Shown here: one piece after another, positions 36,901 to 44,533 of the stretch
Layout of the letters: each line of letters opens with the position of its first letter
How positions within the stretch are numbered: the stretch's first letter is position 1
Assembly: GCF_046000175.1 (NCBI RefSeq)
Contig: NZ_JBEOMB010000045.1
Span: forward strand, 10,430 to 74,429
Reading direction: 5' to 3'
Length of the DNA: 64,000 bases
Origin: Rhodoplanes sp046000175
Lineage (GTDB): Bacteria; Pseudomonadota; Alphaproteobacteria; Rhizobiales; Xanthobacteraceae
Translations under genes and position numbers: made by a program
The notes under the pieces: model-generated
The model's input: only the letters and a program-made list of their open reading frames with translations
Databases searched by the model: none
Told to the model about the DNA's origin: nothing

Positions 36901-37485
36901 CGTGTGGGTGGCCCAGGCGGCGTAGCGGGCGAAAAGATCGAGCACCTCGGCGTGCTCGGCCTCTTTCTCGAAGATCGGCGCCACGAAGGTGGCGAAGGCG
37001 AGCTCGTCGAGCGGCCCGCCCAGCACCTTCTCGACCTCGGCCGCGAGGGCGTCGCCGTCGAAGGCGGTGGCTGCGGCCGGGCCGTATTTCTTGGCGGCGC
37101 GGCGCTGCACGAACAGGCGCTTCACGGTGTAGAGCGGGGCGAGCGCGTGGTGGCGGGCCTGCAGGGCGCGCACCTCGGCGCCGATTCCGAACAGGTCGGC
37201 GAGGAAATCCTCGACATGCGGGGCGAGCGCGATCAGCAGCTCGGACTCGTCCTTGGCCGCGACGGCGTCCGGTGTCGCGCGGGCGACCATCAGGCGATCG
37301 TGCAGGCCCTGGTCGGCGGCCGCCAGCCAGGACACGAAGGCGGCGTCGAGCCGCACCAGTCCGTCGCGGTCGTAGAGGTCGGCGAAAGCGAAGCCCTGGG
37401 CGAGGCGGAGGGGCGCCGCGTCGGCGCTCGGGGTGCCGGACGCCGGAGATACGGGACGCACGACAGAATCGATCGGCGAGGTCAT
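33940..37485 (-). CDS. large multidomain iron-sulfur flavoprotein oxidoreductase
   Basis: A 1181-residue fusion. Residues 1-250 are helical and unrecognised. Residues 265-346 hold Cys clusters C265-x2-C268-x7-C276 and C331-x7-C339-x2-C342-x3-C346. From about 400 there is a glutamate-synthase-small-chain-like flavin module (SVLVVGLGPAGFTLSHHLMN, then VVVIGGGLTAIDTATEAL). The C-terminal part, from about 830, is a ferredoxin-reductase/PyrK-like domain (FYRLQNYE for FAD, LLIGGGLGNAVLFSIGEAA for NAD(P)) with a [2Fe-2S] set C1106-x5-C1112-x2-C1115-x17-C1133. It probably splits or passes electrons between NAD(P)H and ferredoxin or a similar carrier. Stands alone; divergent from gntR. Confidence 0.82.
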   Translation of the reverse strand: MTSPIDSVVRPVSPASGTPSADAAPLRLAQGFAFADLYDRDGLVRLDAAFVSWLAAADQGLHDRLMVARATPDAVAAKDESELLIALAPHVEDFLADLFGIGAEVRALQARHHALAPLYTVKRLFVQRRAAKKYGPAAATAFDGDALAAEVEKVLGGPLDELAFATFVAPIFEKEAEHAEVLDLFARYAAWATHTAEGQHRHHGGVLFKAPGKIDPMRLVPVETEVVEGVTVFKLSDDHRRFREGFDLTDCGTDLTGALDHANYCIWCHNQGKDSCSRGLKEKAGGFRRNEFGVPLAGCPLEEKISEMNLVKAGGHTVGALAIVTIDNPMCAATGHRICNDCMKSCIYQKQDPVDIPQVETRALKDVLALPWGFEIYSLLTRWNPLNLRRPLPKPDTGRSVLVVGLGPAGFTLSHHLMNDGHGVVAVDGLKIEPLDPSISGTEMSGARVPFRPIRDLAELEENLGTRVMAGFGGVAEYGITVRWNKNYLKLIRLLLERRAQFKMFGGIRFGGTLTIDEAFGLGFDHVALCTGAGKPTVVDMKNGLATGVRQASDFLMALQLTGAAKPDSIANLQIRLPVVVIGGGLTAIDTATEALAYYPLQVEKFLARYEALAAERSEPQVRAAWSEAETLIADEFIDHARKIRAERDAAARENRPARLAELVKGWGGVTVAYRRRMVEAPSYTLNHEEIAKAMEEGIWFAERLSPTEVVLDNYGHARALKLARQGEVPGEAEVTLPARTIVVAAGTQPNTTLAREDAAMALDGKYFRARDEAGATVSPERIAKPSVAHVLTDIRADGRAVSFFGDLHPSFAGNVVKAMASAKQGFPVVARLLATLDTAPPDRAALYQKLDHELRATIHAVNRLTPTIVEVVVKAPAAARAFEPGQFYRLQNYETFATRVDGTALAMEGLALTGAWTDRDEGLLATIVLEMGGSSDLCATLRPGEPVILMGPTGAPTEIEPGETVLLIGGGLGNAVLFSIGEAARARGGKVLYFAGYKQIRDRYKVAEIERAADAIVWCCDEAPGFSADRPQDKTFVGNMVAALEAYATGALGDQPVDLGDIDRVIAIGSDGMMAAVARARHGMLAAHLKPGHKAIGSINSPMQCMMKEICAQCLQVHKDPATGTETVVFSCANQDQELDRVDFANLRSRLSQNGTQEKLTKLWIDRALRQLDLRGHTAG

Positions 37486-37948
37486 GTCGGGAAAGCTGTC
37501 CTGGTCTACGCTGCTGCGCCCGTCGGCGCGGTCGTTTGGGGCCGAGGACGGCTATAGCACGAATCGAGAGGGGCCGAATCGCCCCCGGCCGTGCCGTTCC
37601 GGCGGGTTCCGGGTGAGCCCACCTACCCGGACGGGCGGGTTTTTGGGTTCCACCACGGTTTTTTACTACCCCCGTGATAGGACTAATGGCGCAGGCGAAG
37701 AATTAGGTGTCTCTATCGGTTGCCGAGCGGACGTGGACGCGTCTGCAGGAGGCCCGGGTGCAAATGCGCCACTTAGGTCGGCGAAGCTGGTCTGCGAAAC
37801 GTGGCCGACGACACATGGTCGGCGAAAGCGAGACTGTTTCCGGGCGTCGTACCGAAAAGACCGCGCGCGGCCGAGGCCGGCGTCCGGCCATGCTCAGCAT
37901 GTGCCGGACCGGACCTCGTGGCGACGGTCGATCAAGTCGGGCCGTGTC
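37486..37948. other. 463-base divergent promoter region
   Basis: It lies between the leftward oxidoreductase and the rightward GntR regulator. The centre (37638-37700) is T-rich with GGGTTTTTGGG and GGTTTTTTACTACCCCCG followed by GTGATAGGACTAATGG, a likely place for promoters or an operator. No credible gene; frames crossing it are arginine-rich shadows. Confidence 0.5.
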
Positions 37949-38758
37949 ATGACCGATTCAGAATTGTCCTTCGACGTGCCGGCGCTGGTGTCGCTGTCGC
38001 GTCAGATCGAGATGCATCTCGAGCGCCTCATCGTGCAGGGTGCGCTCAAGAGCGGGCAGCGCCTGTCGGAGCCCGACATCGCCAAGCGGTTCCGCACCAG
38101 CCGGTCGCCGGTGCGCGAGGCGTTGCGGCGGCTGGAGCAGGTCGGGCTGGTGGTGATCGAACCGCGTCGCGGGGCGTCCGTGAAGGCGCCGAACGAGCGC
38201 GACATCTCCGACATGCTGGCGATCCGCGAGGCGCTGGAAGGGATGGCGGCGCGGCTCGCCGCCGAGCGGGCCGAGACCGAGGACATCGCAAGGCTCGAGG
38301 CCTGCATCGCCGATCCGGCCGCCACCGACGAGCAGTCGAGCCTCGCGCTGGTCGACTTCCACGAGGCGCTGGCGCAGGCGGCGCACAATCCGGCCCTGCA
38401 GGCCATGCTGCGCGGCTCGCTCAACCTGTTCCGGATGGTGCGGGCGATACCGGTCGACCATCATGCGCGCAAGGTGCGCGCCGCGGAGGAGCATGCGGCG
38501 GTCGTCGCCGCCATCGCGGCCCGCGATCCCGACGCCGCCGAGGCGGCGGCCCGCCGTCACATCCGGACGATGCGGGCGCAGCTGCTGGAGGCCGGTGGCG
38601 GGCTCACCGAGGAGGAGCGGTCGGCGGCAGCCGGGGTGGCGTTCGACGCGACCGCGGATGCGGACGACGACGAGGCGCTGACCCGCCCGACCAACGGCGC
38701 GCGACGGTCGACCCGCGGCGGTGCGCTGGGGAACGGCCGCGACGATCCGGCCGGGTGA
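37949..38758 (+). CDS. GntR-family transcriptional regulator (FCD domain)
   Basis: A 269-residue regulator. The N-terminal winged helix has LKSGQRLSEPDIAKRFRTSR with SPVREALRRLEQVGLVVIEP. The C-terminal FCD effector domain starts NERDISDMLAIREALEGMAA and contains the ligand-metal positions expected in LVDFHEALAQAAHNPAL and DPDAAEAAARRHIRTM. Such proteins usually respond to a carboxylate. About 40 disordered residues follow the domain. The ATG at 37949 is taken; the open frame further upstream is non-coding. It faces the 3-hydroxyacyl-CoA dehydrogenase gene tail to tail. Confidence 0.9.
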   Translation: MTDSELSFDVPALVSLSRQIEMHLERLIVQGALKSGQRLSEPDIAKRFRTSRSPVREALRRLEQVGLVVIEPRRGASVKAPNERDISDMLAIREALEGMAARLAAERAETEDIARLEACIADPAATDEQSSLALVDFHEALAQAAHNPALQAMLRGSLNLFRMVRAIPVDHHARKVRAAEEHAAVVAAIAARDPDAAEAAARRHIRTMRAQLLEAGGGLTEEERSAAAGVAFDATADADDDEALTRPTNGARRSTRGGALGNGRDDPAG

Positions 38759-38767
38759 GACTCTAGA

Positions 38768-39670
38768 CTAGCCGTCACGTCGTGCGGTCAGCGCGCGGTT
38801 CAGCCGCTCGCGCACGGCGTCGGCCTCCTCGCGCGTCCAGGTGCGAAAGCCTTCGCCGGTCTTCATTCCGAGCTTGCCGTCGGCCACCTTGGCACGGAGG
38901 AAGTCGGTCGGCTCGGCCGAGCGGTCGAGCTGCGGGACCAGCGTCTCCTGGATGTCGAGCGTGAGATCGAGGCCGACGAGGTCGCATTGCTCGAGCGGAC
39001 CGAGCACGGCGAGCCGCGCCCCGAAGCCGGTCTTCACGACGGTGTCGATCGTGGCCGCGTCGGCGACGCCGGCGGCGAGCAGCGCGATCGCCTCGCGCTT
39101 GAGCGCGTGCTGGAGCCGATTGCCGATGAAGCCGGGAATGTCGCGCCGCACATGCACGGGCGCCTTTCCGGCGGCGCGCAGCAGATCCATGGTCGCGGCG
39201 ATCGTCGTGTCGGTGGTCCATTCGGTCTGGATCACCTCGACCAGCGGGACCAGATGCGGCGGGTTCCAGAAATGAGTGCCGACGACGCGGCCGCGATGCG
39301 CCAGATGACGGCCGATCTCGGTGCTCGGGATGGCCGAGGAGTTGCTGGCCAGGATCGTCTCGGGCGCGACGACGCCCTCCAGCTCGGCGAACAGGGCGCG
39401 CTTGAGCGCGAGCTTCTCGGGGGCCGCCTCGAACACCACGTCGCTGCCGGTGGCGGCCGGGGCGAGACGGTCGAAGATCGCGATTCGATCGACGACGGCG
39501 CGGTCGCGCCCGAGCAGATCACAAAGCCCGGCGAGCCGGTCCGGCAGCGCCGTCCGCACCGCCTCGGTCGGCTCGAAGAGGCGCACGGGATGGCCGGCGG
39601 CGGCGAACAGGAAGGCGATACCGTGGCCCATCAGGCCGCCACCCACGACCGCGATGGTCTTGCCCGTCAC
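38768..39670 (-). CDS. 3-hydroxyacyl-CoA dehydrogenase family protein
   Basis: A 300-residue NAD-dependent dehydrogenase. NAD loop IAVVGGGLMGHGIAFLFAAA; the catalytic His region GRVVGTHFWNPPHLVPLVEV; the Glu-His partner is in the same segment; C-terminal domain RRDIPGFIGNRLQHAL and MKTGEGFRTW. This short single-domain type covers 3-hydroxybutyryl-CoA, L-gulonate and carnitine dehydrogenases. The start is GTG at 39670 with CAGGAGC upstream; there is no ATG at the conserved beginning. It lies 92 bases downstream of the ArsR-type regulator gene, possibly co-transcribed. Confidence 0.87.
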   Translation of the reverse strand: MTGKTIAVVGGGLMGHGIAFLFAAAGHPVRLFEPTEAVRTALPDRLAGLCDLLGRDRAVVDRIAIFDRLAPAATGSDVVFEAAPEKLALKRALFAELEGVVAPETILASNSSAIPSTEIGRHLAHRGRVVGTHFWNPPHLVPLVEVIQTEWTTDTTIAATMDLLRAAGKAPVHVRRDIPGFIGNRLQHALKREAIALLAAGVADAATIDTVVKTGFGARLAVLGPLEQCDLVGLDLTLDIQETLVPQLDRSAEPTDFLRAKVADGKLGMKTGEGFRTWTREEADAVRERLNRALTARRDG

Positions 39671-39762
39671 CTCGTGCTCCTGTCTGGAAATGCTTCGCCC
39701 GAACCGGCGGCCGCCCGGCCGGGCAGGCCACGACGGCGACGACGCGCGGCAACGCCGCGGGA

Positions 39763-40131
39763 TCAGCGGCCGCGACGGGCCGGCTTGCAGAACGACTTGT
39801 GGAGCGCCGCGATGATCTCGCGGACCTCGGGACGGGCGAGCGAGTAGTAGACGTTCTTGCCGTCCCGGCGCGTCTCGACGAGGTCGTCGGCGCGCAGCCG
39901 CGCGAGCTGCTGCGACACGGCCGGCTGGCGGAGCTTCACGGTCTGCTCGATCTCGCTGACCGACTTCTCGCCCTCGGTCAGCATGCAGAGGATGACCAGG
40001 CGGGCCTCGTGCGACAGGGCTTTCAGGAATTCGCTCGCCTCGCGGGCATTGGCCCGCATGGTGCCGACATCGACCGCGCTGCCGGCGGAGGACGTCCGCG
40101 TGCGGCGGGCGACGGGGGTCTGAAGGTTCAT
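39763..40131 (-). CDS. ArsR-family regulator of the BigR/SqrR persulfide-sensor type
   Basis: A 122-residue winged-helix repressor. Core: FLKALSHEARLVILCMLTEG, recognition helix LRQPAVSQQLARLRADDLVE and wing RRDGKNVYYSLARPE. It has just two cysteines, Cys49 in VILCML and Cys115 in HKSFCKP, 66 residues apart. As I recall, the sulfide/persulfide sensors SqrR (Cys41/Cys107) and BigR (Cys42/Cys108) have this same spacing, so it probably senses reactive sulfur by a dithiol bridge. No sulfide oxidation gene is next to it. ATG at 40131; the longer frame to 40206 is less likely. An AT-rich palindrome at 40287 may be its operator. Confidence 0.88.
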   Translation of the reverse strand: MNLQTPVARRTRTSSAGSAVDVGTMRANAREASEFLKALSHEARLVILCMLTEGEKSVSEIEQTVKLRQPAVSQQLARLRADDLVETRRDGKNVYYSLARPEVREIIAALHKSFCKPARRGR

Positions 40132-40286
40132 GCGTGGTCCTGTCTCGGTGGCCCTGTTTGTCGGTCTCGATGATCGTTCTAGGCAGTGACGGTCTAGTAG
40201 TGTCATTCGCGAAGGAGTCGTTCTCAGTGGTGCGCGAGCCCGGGCCGAGACGCCGGCTGCCGCCGCCGTCGCGGCCCAGCCATTGT

Positions 40287-40307
40287 TTCAAATATCACGA
40301 TATTGAA
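40287..40307. promoter_or_regulatory. AT-rich palindrome, candidate repressor operator
   Basis: The arms TTCAAATATC and GATATTGAA are near-perfect inverted repeats (one base missing) in a region otherwise about 70% G+C. It lies 156 bases upstream of the ArsR-type regulator start. AT-rich palindromes are typical sites for this regulator family. The rest of the 306-base gap 40132-40437 shows nothing else clear. Confidence 0.5.
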
Positions 40308-40437
40308 GGTCTGTCAGCGCGCCGCCGCGCTGGCCGGAGATGCACGACCCCGCGTCCGACGCTGGTGCGACGGTGCGGCCGAGCAATCGCTTCGATGAGC
40401 GCCCGGCCGCGCCCGGGCCCGGTCTCGCTCCCGGCGC

Positions 40438-40623
40438 TCAGTCGTTCGTTCCGCCGGCGGGTCGGCGTCCGGTCGGGGCGACCTTGCCCTGATGGCCGGT
40501 CTGCTGCGAGCGCTGGCCCGGCTCCTTCCACGGCTCGTGGGTGCCCTGCTGACCGCTCTTGTCGCGGGTCTTGGGATCCTGTTTAGGATCGTTCTGAACT
40601 GGACGATGGATGTTCTCGGTCAC
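40438..40623 (-). CDS. small hydrophilic protein
   Basis: A 61-residue protein rich in Gln, Lys, Pro and Gly (HRPVQNDPKQDPKTRDKSGQ, then HEPWKEPGQRSQQTGHQGK). It starts at a GTG with GAGGA upstream; a longer frame from 40704 is unlikely. Probably disordered. Similar in style to the two small proteins at 60306 and 60541 but not clearly homologous. Confidence 0.5.
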   Translation of the reverse strand: MTENIHRPVQNDPKQDPKTRDKSGQQGTHEPWKEPGQRSQQTGHQGKVAPTGRRPAGGTND

Positions 40624-40750
40624 GGGCGGCGTCCTCGACGGGGGAGGGCCGGGCCCCGAGACCGAGGTCCCGAGACCAAGCCCAGAGGCTGACGACCGGC
40701 GCACGGGATCGCGCGCCGGGGCCTGCCGCCGATGCGAGGACTTGCGCCGG

Positions 40751-41329
40751 CTACTCGGCGGACTTCACCCGCACCTTGGTGGCGACCGGACCCGTGTCGC
40801 CAACACCCTCGACGTAGTAAAGTTCGTCGCCGCGTCCGAGCGCGTCGAAATCGCCGGCCAGGACGCTGTTGCGGTGGAAGTAGAGCAGGCTGCCCTCCGA
40901 CGTGACGAGATAGCCGAAGTCCTGCTCCGGCTGCACCTCGGCGACCTGCCCGAGCTTCTGGTTCTGGATGTCGCTGTAGATCGCCTTGGTCTTGCCCTGC
41001 CGCTGCTCCTTGAGGCCGACGAGCTGCCGCTCGGCGATGCGGAACGCCTCGTTGATCGCCTTCTGCAGATCGGGCCGCTGATACTTCCGTTGCAGATGCT
41101 CCGGCTCGTGGCTGACGACCAGATCGGCGCGGCCGGGGATGCCGATCTCGATCCGCACCACGGGCGGGATCGAGGAGCCGTTCGACTTGGCACGCTGATC
41201 GACCCGGACCCGGCACGACGTGATCCGCTCGAACAGACGCTCGAGGTCCGCGACCCGGTTGCGGATCATGGTCTCCGCCCAGTCCGAGGAGTCGATGTTG
41301 TGGAAAGCGATGTCGACGGGAACTTGCAT
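40751..41329 (-). CDS. ribosome hibernation-factor-like protein with cold-shock-like domain
   Basis: A 192-residue protein. The N-terminal half is HPF/RaiA-like (DIAFHNIDSSDWAETMIRNR, VRIEIGIPGRADLVVSHEPE, then AINEAFRIAERQLVGLKEQR). The C-terminal half is a cold-shock-type OB fold: DFGYLVTSEGSLLYFHRNSV, then LGRGDELYYVEGVGDTGPVA. It should bind the 30S decoding centre or mRNA and silence ribosomes under stress. This pairing is known in proteobacteria as an HPF/RaiA family variant, distinct from the classic hpf located next to rpoN. A single gene, divergent from topoisomerase IB. Confidence 0.86.
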   Translation of the reverse strand: MQVPVDIAFHNIDSSDWAETMIRNRVADLERLFERITSCRVRVDQRAKSNGSSIPPVVRIEIGIPGRADLVVSHEPEHLQRKYQRPDLQKAINEAFRIAERQLVGLKEQRQGKTKAIYSDIQNQKLGQVAEVQPEQDFGYLVTSEGSLLYFHRNSVLAGDFDALGRGDELYYVEGVGDTGPVATKVRVKSAE

Positions 41330-41538
41330 TGGTCACCTGACAAGCGGTGAGGAGGAAGGCGCGGGACGATTCACAATGCCCCAATCTAGGCATTCCTGCG
41401 CGGGATTTCCAGGATGCGCGGCGGTGGGCCGCGCCGTCGGGTGGGGCGCAGCGGGGCGGGGAGGGCATTGTCGCCCGGAACCAGCATGGATCGGGCGGAA
41501 TTGATTTTTCGCTAAGAACAACAACCAGGTCATCCCCG

Positions 41539-42654
41539 ATGCCGAAATCCTCCGCCGCGCCGTCGCCGACTCCCGGTCGGGATGCTGAACCGGCTCCGGG
41601 CGCCGGCGGAAAGTCCTGCGGGCCGGGCGGTCGGCGTGCCGACCGTCTCACCCGGCGGATCGGTCTCCTGCGGGTGGAGGCCGCGTCGCTGTCGATCCGG
41701 CGGACGAAGCGGGGCCGCGGCTGGTCCTATGTGGACGCCGACGGCACGCCGGTGCGCGATGCGGAGACGCTCGCGCGGTTCGCCTCGCTCGCCGTGCCAC
41801 CCGCTTACGCCGACGTGCGCTTCGCGGCCGACCCGCGCGCCCACATCCAGGCGATCGGGCGCGACGACGCGGGCCGGACCCAGTACCGCTACCATCCCGA
41901 CTGGGTGAAGGTGCGCGAGCGTCGCAAGGCGCAGCGGCTGCTGCGTCTCGTGCAACGTCTGCCGGTGGTGCGGCGCGCCGTGACCCGGCACCTTTCGGCG
42001 CAGACGCCGAGCCGGGCCTTCGCGCTCGCCTGCGCGATCGAGCTGATCGCCTGCACGGCGATCCGGGCCGGGGACGAGGCCTATGCCAGGCAGCGCGGCA
42101 CGCGCGGGGCGGCGACGCTCCTCAAGTCCAATGTCCGGATCGAGGGCGACACGGTCGCGCTGTCGTTCAAGGCGAAGGGCGGCAAGGCGGTGAGCAAGGC
42201 GGTGACCTCGGCGCGTCTCGCCGCGGCGCTGCGCACGCTCCTGACGCTGCCGGGGCGCCGGCTGTTCCAGTATCGCGACGCGGCCGACGCGATCCACATC
42301 GTGCGTCGTCAGGACATCAACGCGTTCCTGCAGGAGGTCGCAGGCGCCAAGATCTCGGTAAAGGATTTCCGCACGCTCTGCGCTTCCGCCATGGTGCTGG
42401 AGACGCTCGCCCGCACGGTGCCGGCCGCGAGCGCCCGCGGCCGCCGCAAGCAGGTGCTGGAGGCGGTCCGCGCCGCCGCGGACAGCCTCGCCAACACGCC
42501 GGCGATCTGCCGCAAGAGCTACGTCCACGAGACCGTCGTGACGGCCTTCGAGACCGGCGTGCTGGAGGGCTTCTCGGCCACCATGAAGCAGTGCCGCACG
42601 GCGGCGCGGCGTGAGCAGATCGTCGCCCAGGTGCTGGTCGGCATGGCGAGCTGA
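41539..42654 (+). CDS. DNA topoisomerase IB
   Basis: A 371-residue poxvirus-type bacterial topoisomerase I that relaxes supercoils through a 3'-phosphotyrosyl bond. Recognisable parts: GWSYVDADGTPVRD, IQAIGRDDAGRTQYRYHPDW (binding motif), ALACAIELIACTAIRAGDEA with the catalytic Arg in IRAGDE, AKGGKAVSKAV with the catalytic Lys, and the nucleophile Tyr328 in ICRKSYVHE. Relatives usually read YVHP. The first 40 residues are Pro/Gly-rich and disordered. Single gene; such enzymes often associate with stress-response genes. Confidence 0.93.
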   Translation: MPKSSAAPSPTPGRDAEPAPGAGGKSCGPGGRRADRLTRRIGLLRVEAASLSIRRTKRGRGWSYVDADGTPVRDAETLARFASLAVPPAYADVRFAADPRAHIQAIGRDDAGRTQYRYHPDWVKVRERRKAQRLLRLVQRLPVVRRAVTRHLSAQTPSRAFALACAIELIACTAIRAGDEAYARQRGTRGAATLLKSNVRIEGDTVALSFKAKGGKAVSKAVTSARLAAALRTLLTLPGRRLFQYRDAADAIHIVRRQDINAFLQEVAGAKISVKDFRTLCASAMVLETLARTVPAASARGRRKQVLEAVRAAADSLANTPAICRKSYVHETVVTAFETGVLEGFSATMKQCRTAARREQIVAQVLVGMAS

Positions 42655-42882
42655 CGAACCTCTCGCTGCCGCGCGCGGCGCGGGTCGTGCGCCGAACGCG
42701 GTGGATGCGACCTGCTCGGGCCGCCGCGCGTGTCGCTCTCACATTCGGAAATGCGCGTACGACCTTCGTCGAGCGGCTCGCGTCGACCTTGAAGGGATTC
42801 TGCTGCGTCGGCGGTGTGAGGTGCGGTTCCGCGCGGTCGCAGCGTCGCGGACGCGAAGGCGAGCCGAACCGAGAGGTCGTGA

Positions 42883-43176
42883 TCAGGCCTGCGGACGCTC
42901 GGCGATGATGTTGATGCGCTCGGCGGGGATCAGACCGAAGAGCTTGCGGGCGATCGCCCCCTTGACGCGATGAACAGGCAGCGTGCCGTCCTGGCGCCAC
43001 ACCGTGACTTTCGGGGTCAGCCGGCCGTCGCGACCGTTCCAGCTCACCAGATACTCGGAAATGAGTCCCTTCTTCTTGATCGTCTCGAGAAAGCGGACGA
43101 TCTCGTCGTGTCCGTGCAATTGATGCTCTCGTACGAACATTGAGGGCTCGCTCGCCGCCGCGGTGGGAAACGCCAT
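42883..43176 (-). CDS. small hypothetical protein
   Basis: A 97-residue protein: MFVREHQLHGHDEIVRFLET, then KKKGLISEYLVSWNGRDGRL and VTVWRQDGTLPVHRVKGAIA. A compact alpha/beta protein of unknown function. The start is uncertain: ATG at 43176, or 43140 for the MFVREHQ form; neither has a strong ribosome site. The upstream stretch (GCGAATTTTTTTCCACC, 43222-43238) is AT-rich and may carry the promoter. Confidence 0.6.
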   Translation of the reverse strand: MAFPTAAASEPSMFVREHQLHGHDEIVRFLETIKKKGLISEYLVSWNGRDGRLTPKVTVWRQDGTLPVHRVKGAIARKLFGLIPAERINIIAERPQA

Positions 43177-43425
43177 CAGCACACCACAGTTTCGCAGACG
43201 CGCAAAGTCATTTTCGCAGTCGCGAATTTTTTTCCACCTTGTGCCAGAGCCGCTTGATCGAAAGTCGAAGGGGGGAGGGAAGAAAGGACCGAAAACAGGG
43301 CGTCCGGCACGCTCGAGAGACAAACGTCGGAGCGCCGAGAAGGTTCGCTTGCATCGCAACAAAGACGGGGCGTCCGGTGTATCCCGTCGCCCCGTCTCGT
43401 AAAACGTGCTTTGGTTATCTGCGCG

Positions 43426-43905
43426 TCAGACCACGGCGCGATCCGAGGGGGCCGCGGGCGTCTCCGCCGACCGCGCGGTCGGCTCCGCGGCCGTGGCAGT
43501 GGCCGTCGGGTGCTCGTGGTGGTGCTCCTGCTCGGAGCCGGTGACGCCGGCCGGCAGCTGCAGCACCGTGGCCATCTGGCCCTCGCACAGCCGTGTCAGC
43601 AGGACGACCTGGCCGCTCGGGAACTCGAGCGCATCGTGGTGCTCGTACGGGTTGTCCATGTTGATCTGCCGGAAACGGGCGACGCGCTCGCGCAGCTTGC
43701 GGCTCGGGAAGAAGCCGAGCGCGTGATCGCACTCGACGTCATGGTCGAAGGCGAGCTCGGTGCCCGGGAGGATGCAGACCGCCACGTTCGGCACGCCCGC
43801 CTCGGAGAACCCGCGCGTGATCGAGTTGTTGAACTTGGTGGTCACCAGGGTGTCGCCGACCTTCGCGGCACGAGTCGCGACGTGTTGCAGGCTGTAGTCG
43901 CACAT
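43426..43905 (-). CDS. conserved hypothetical protein (MCDYSL family)
   Basis: A 159-residue protein beginning MCDYSLQHVATRAAKVGDTL, then VTTKFNNSITRGFSEAG and PNVAVCILPGTELAFDHDVE. The start MCDYSL is shared by a Rhizobiales family of unknown function, as far as I recall. The final 30 residues are low complexity with a His-rich stretch SEQEHHHEHP, a possible metal-binding tail. An excellent ribosome site (AAAGGAGAG) is placed before the ATG at 43905; a longer frame to 43968 is rejected for that reason. Confidence 0.8.
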   Translation of the reverse strand: MCDYSLQHVATRAAKVGDTLVTTKFNNSITRGFSEAGVPNVAVCILPGTELAFDHDVECDHALGFFPSRKLRERVARFRQINMDNPYEHHDALEFPSGQVVLLTRLCEGQMATVLQLPAGVTGSEQEHHHEHPTATATAAEPTARSAETPAAPSDRAVV

Positions 43906-44533
43906 CGGGGGTCTCTCCTTTCGAGCTGACGGGGCGGCCTCTCGGCGTCGGCCCCGCATGGTCCGCACGACGGACCCGGATGCGGACCCTCTCGCGGGTG
44001 CGCATCGAAGGCGCCGTCGCGCGGCGCTGTCGGCCGGCTGTCCGGACGGGGCCGGATCAACCCTCCTGCAAACGAAAGCAGAGTTCCGGGGCGCCGTTCC
44101 CGGCGCAAAAAAATATCACGAGCTTATTCTGGGTTAATGAAGGCGAGTTTTACTTGGCTATCCAATGTTGTCGCGCGTCCGCTCTCGTTCTCGTGATCGG
44201 TTGGCGCGGTCTTCTCAAGAAACCGACGCGGCGGAGACACGGTTCCGCCGCGCCTCGTTTAGTCGCTCCGCCGACACATCATGGTGAACACCACGCCTGA
44301 ATGGTGGGCAGCCGCCGCGAGCCGTGTTCTGCTCGGCTCTCGGAAGGCGAGCCTGGCGCGTGCCGCACCCCCGCCGCGCCCCCGCTCCTCTGACGGCTGC
44401 GTGCTCGACGGCTGGGTGCTCGACGGCGCGTGCGGCCGGGTGGCGCAGCCGGCCGGCCGGGAACCGGGCTCGTCGCCGCCTCGTTCCCATCGCGGGGTGC
44501 TCCCGTCGTGGCCGAGGGGTGAAGCAGACCGAC
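43906..44533. other. 628-base intergenic region with an AT-rich island
   Basis: It lies between the leftward MCDYSL-type gene and the rightward Crp/Fnr gene. Bases 44104-44170 are AT-rich (AAAAAAATATCACGAGCTTA, then TTCTGGGTTAATGAAGGCG and TTTTACTTGG), the most likely promoter area. Open frames across 44281-44556 have arginine/proline-rich shadow composition and were not accepted. Confidence 0.5.

Noticed and set aside
33850..37557. 1235-codon plus-strand frame opposite the iron-sulfur flavoprotein
   Set aside because: It has the composition of an antisense shadow (Arg/Val/Asp/His-rich, no conserved motif), while the minus strand has clear cofactor motifs.
37433..37948. Extended start for the GntR regulator
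   Set aside because: The added residues have no family counterpart and cross the divergent promoter region; the ATG at 37949 gives a normal GntR length.
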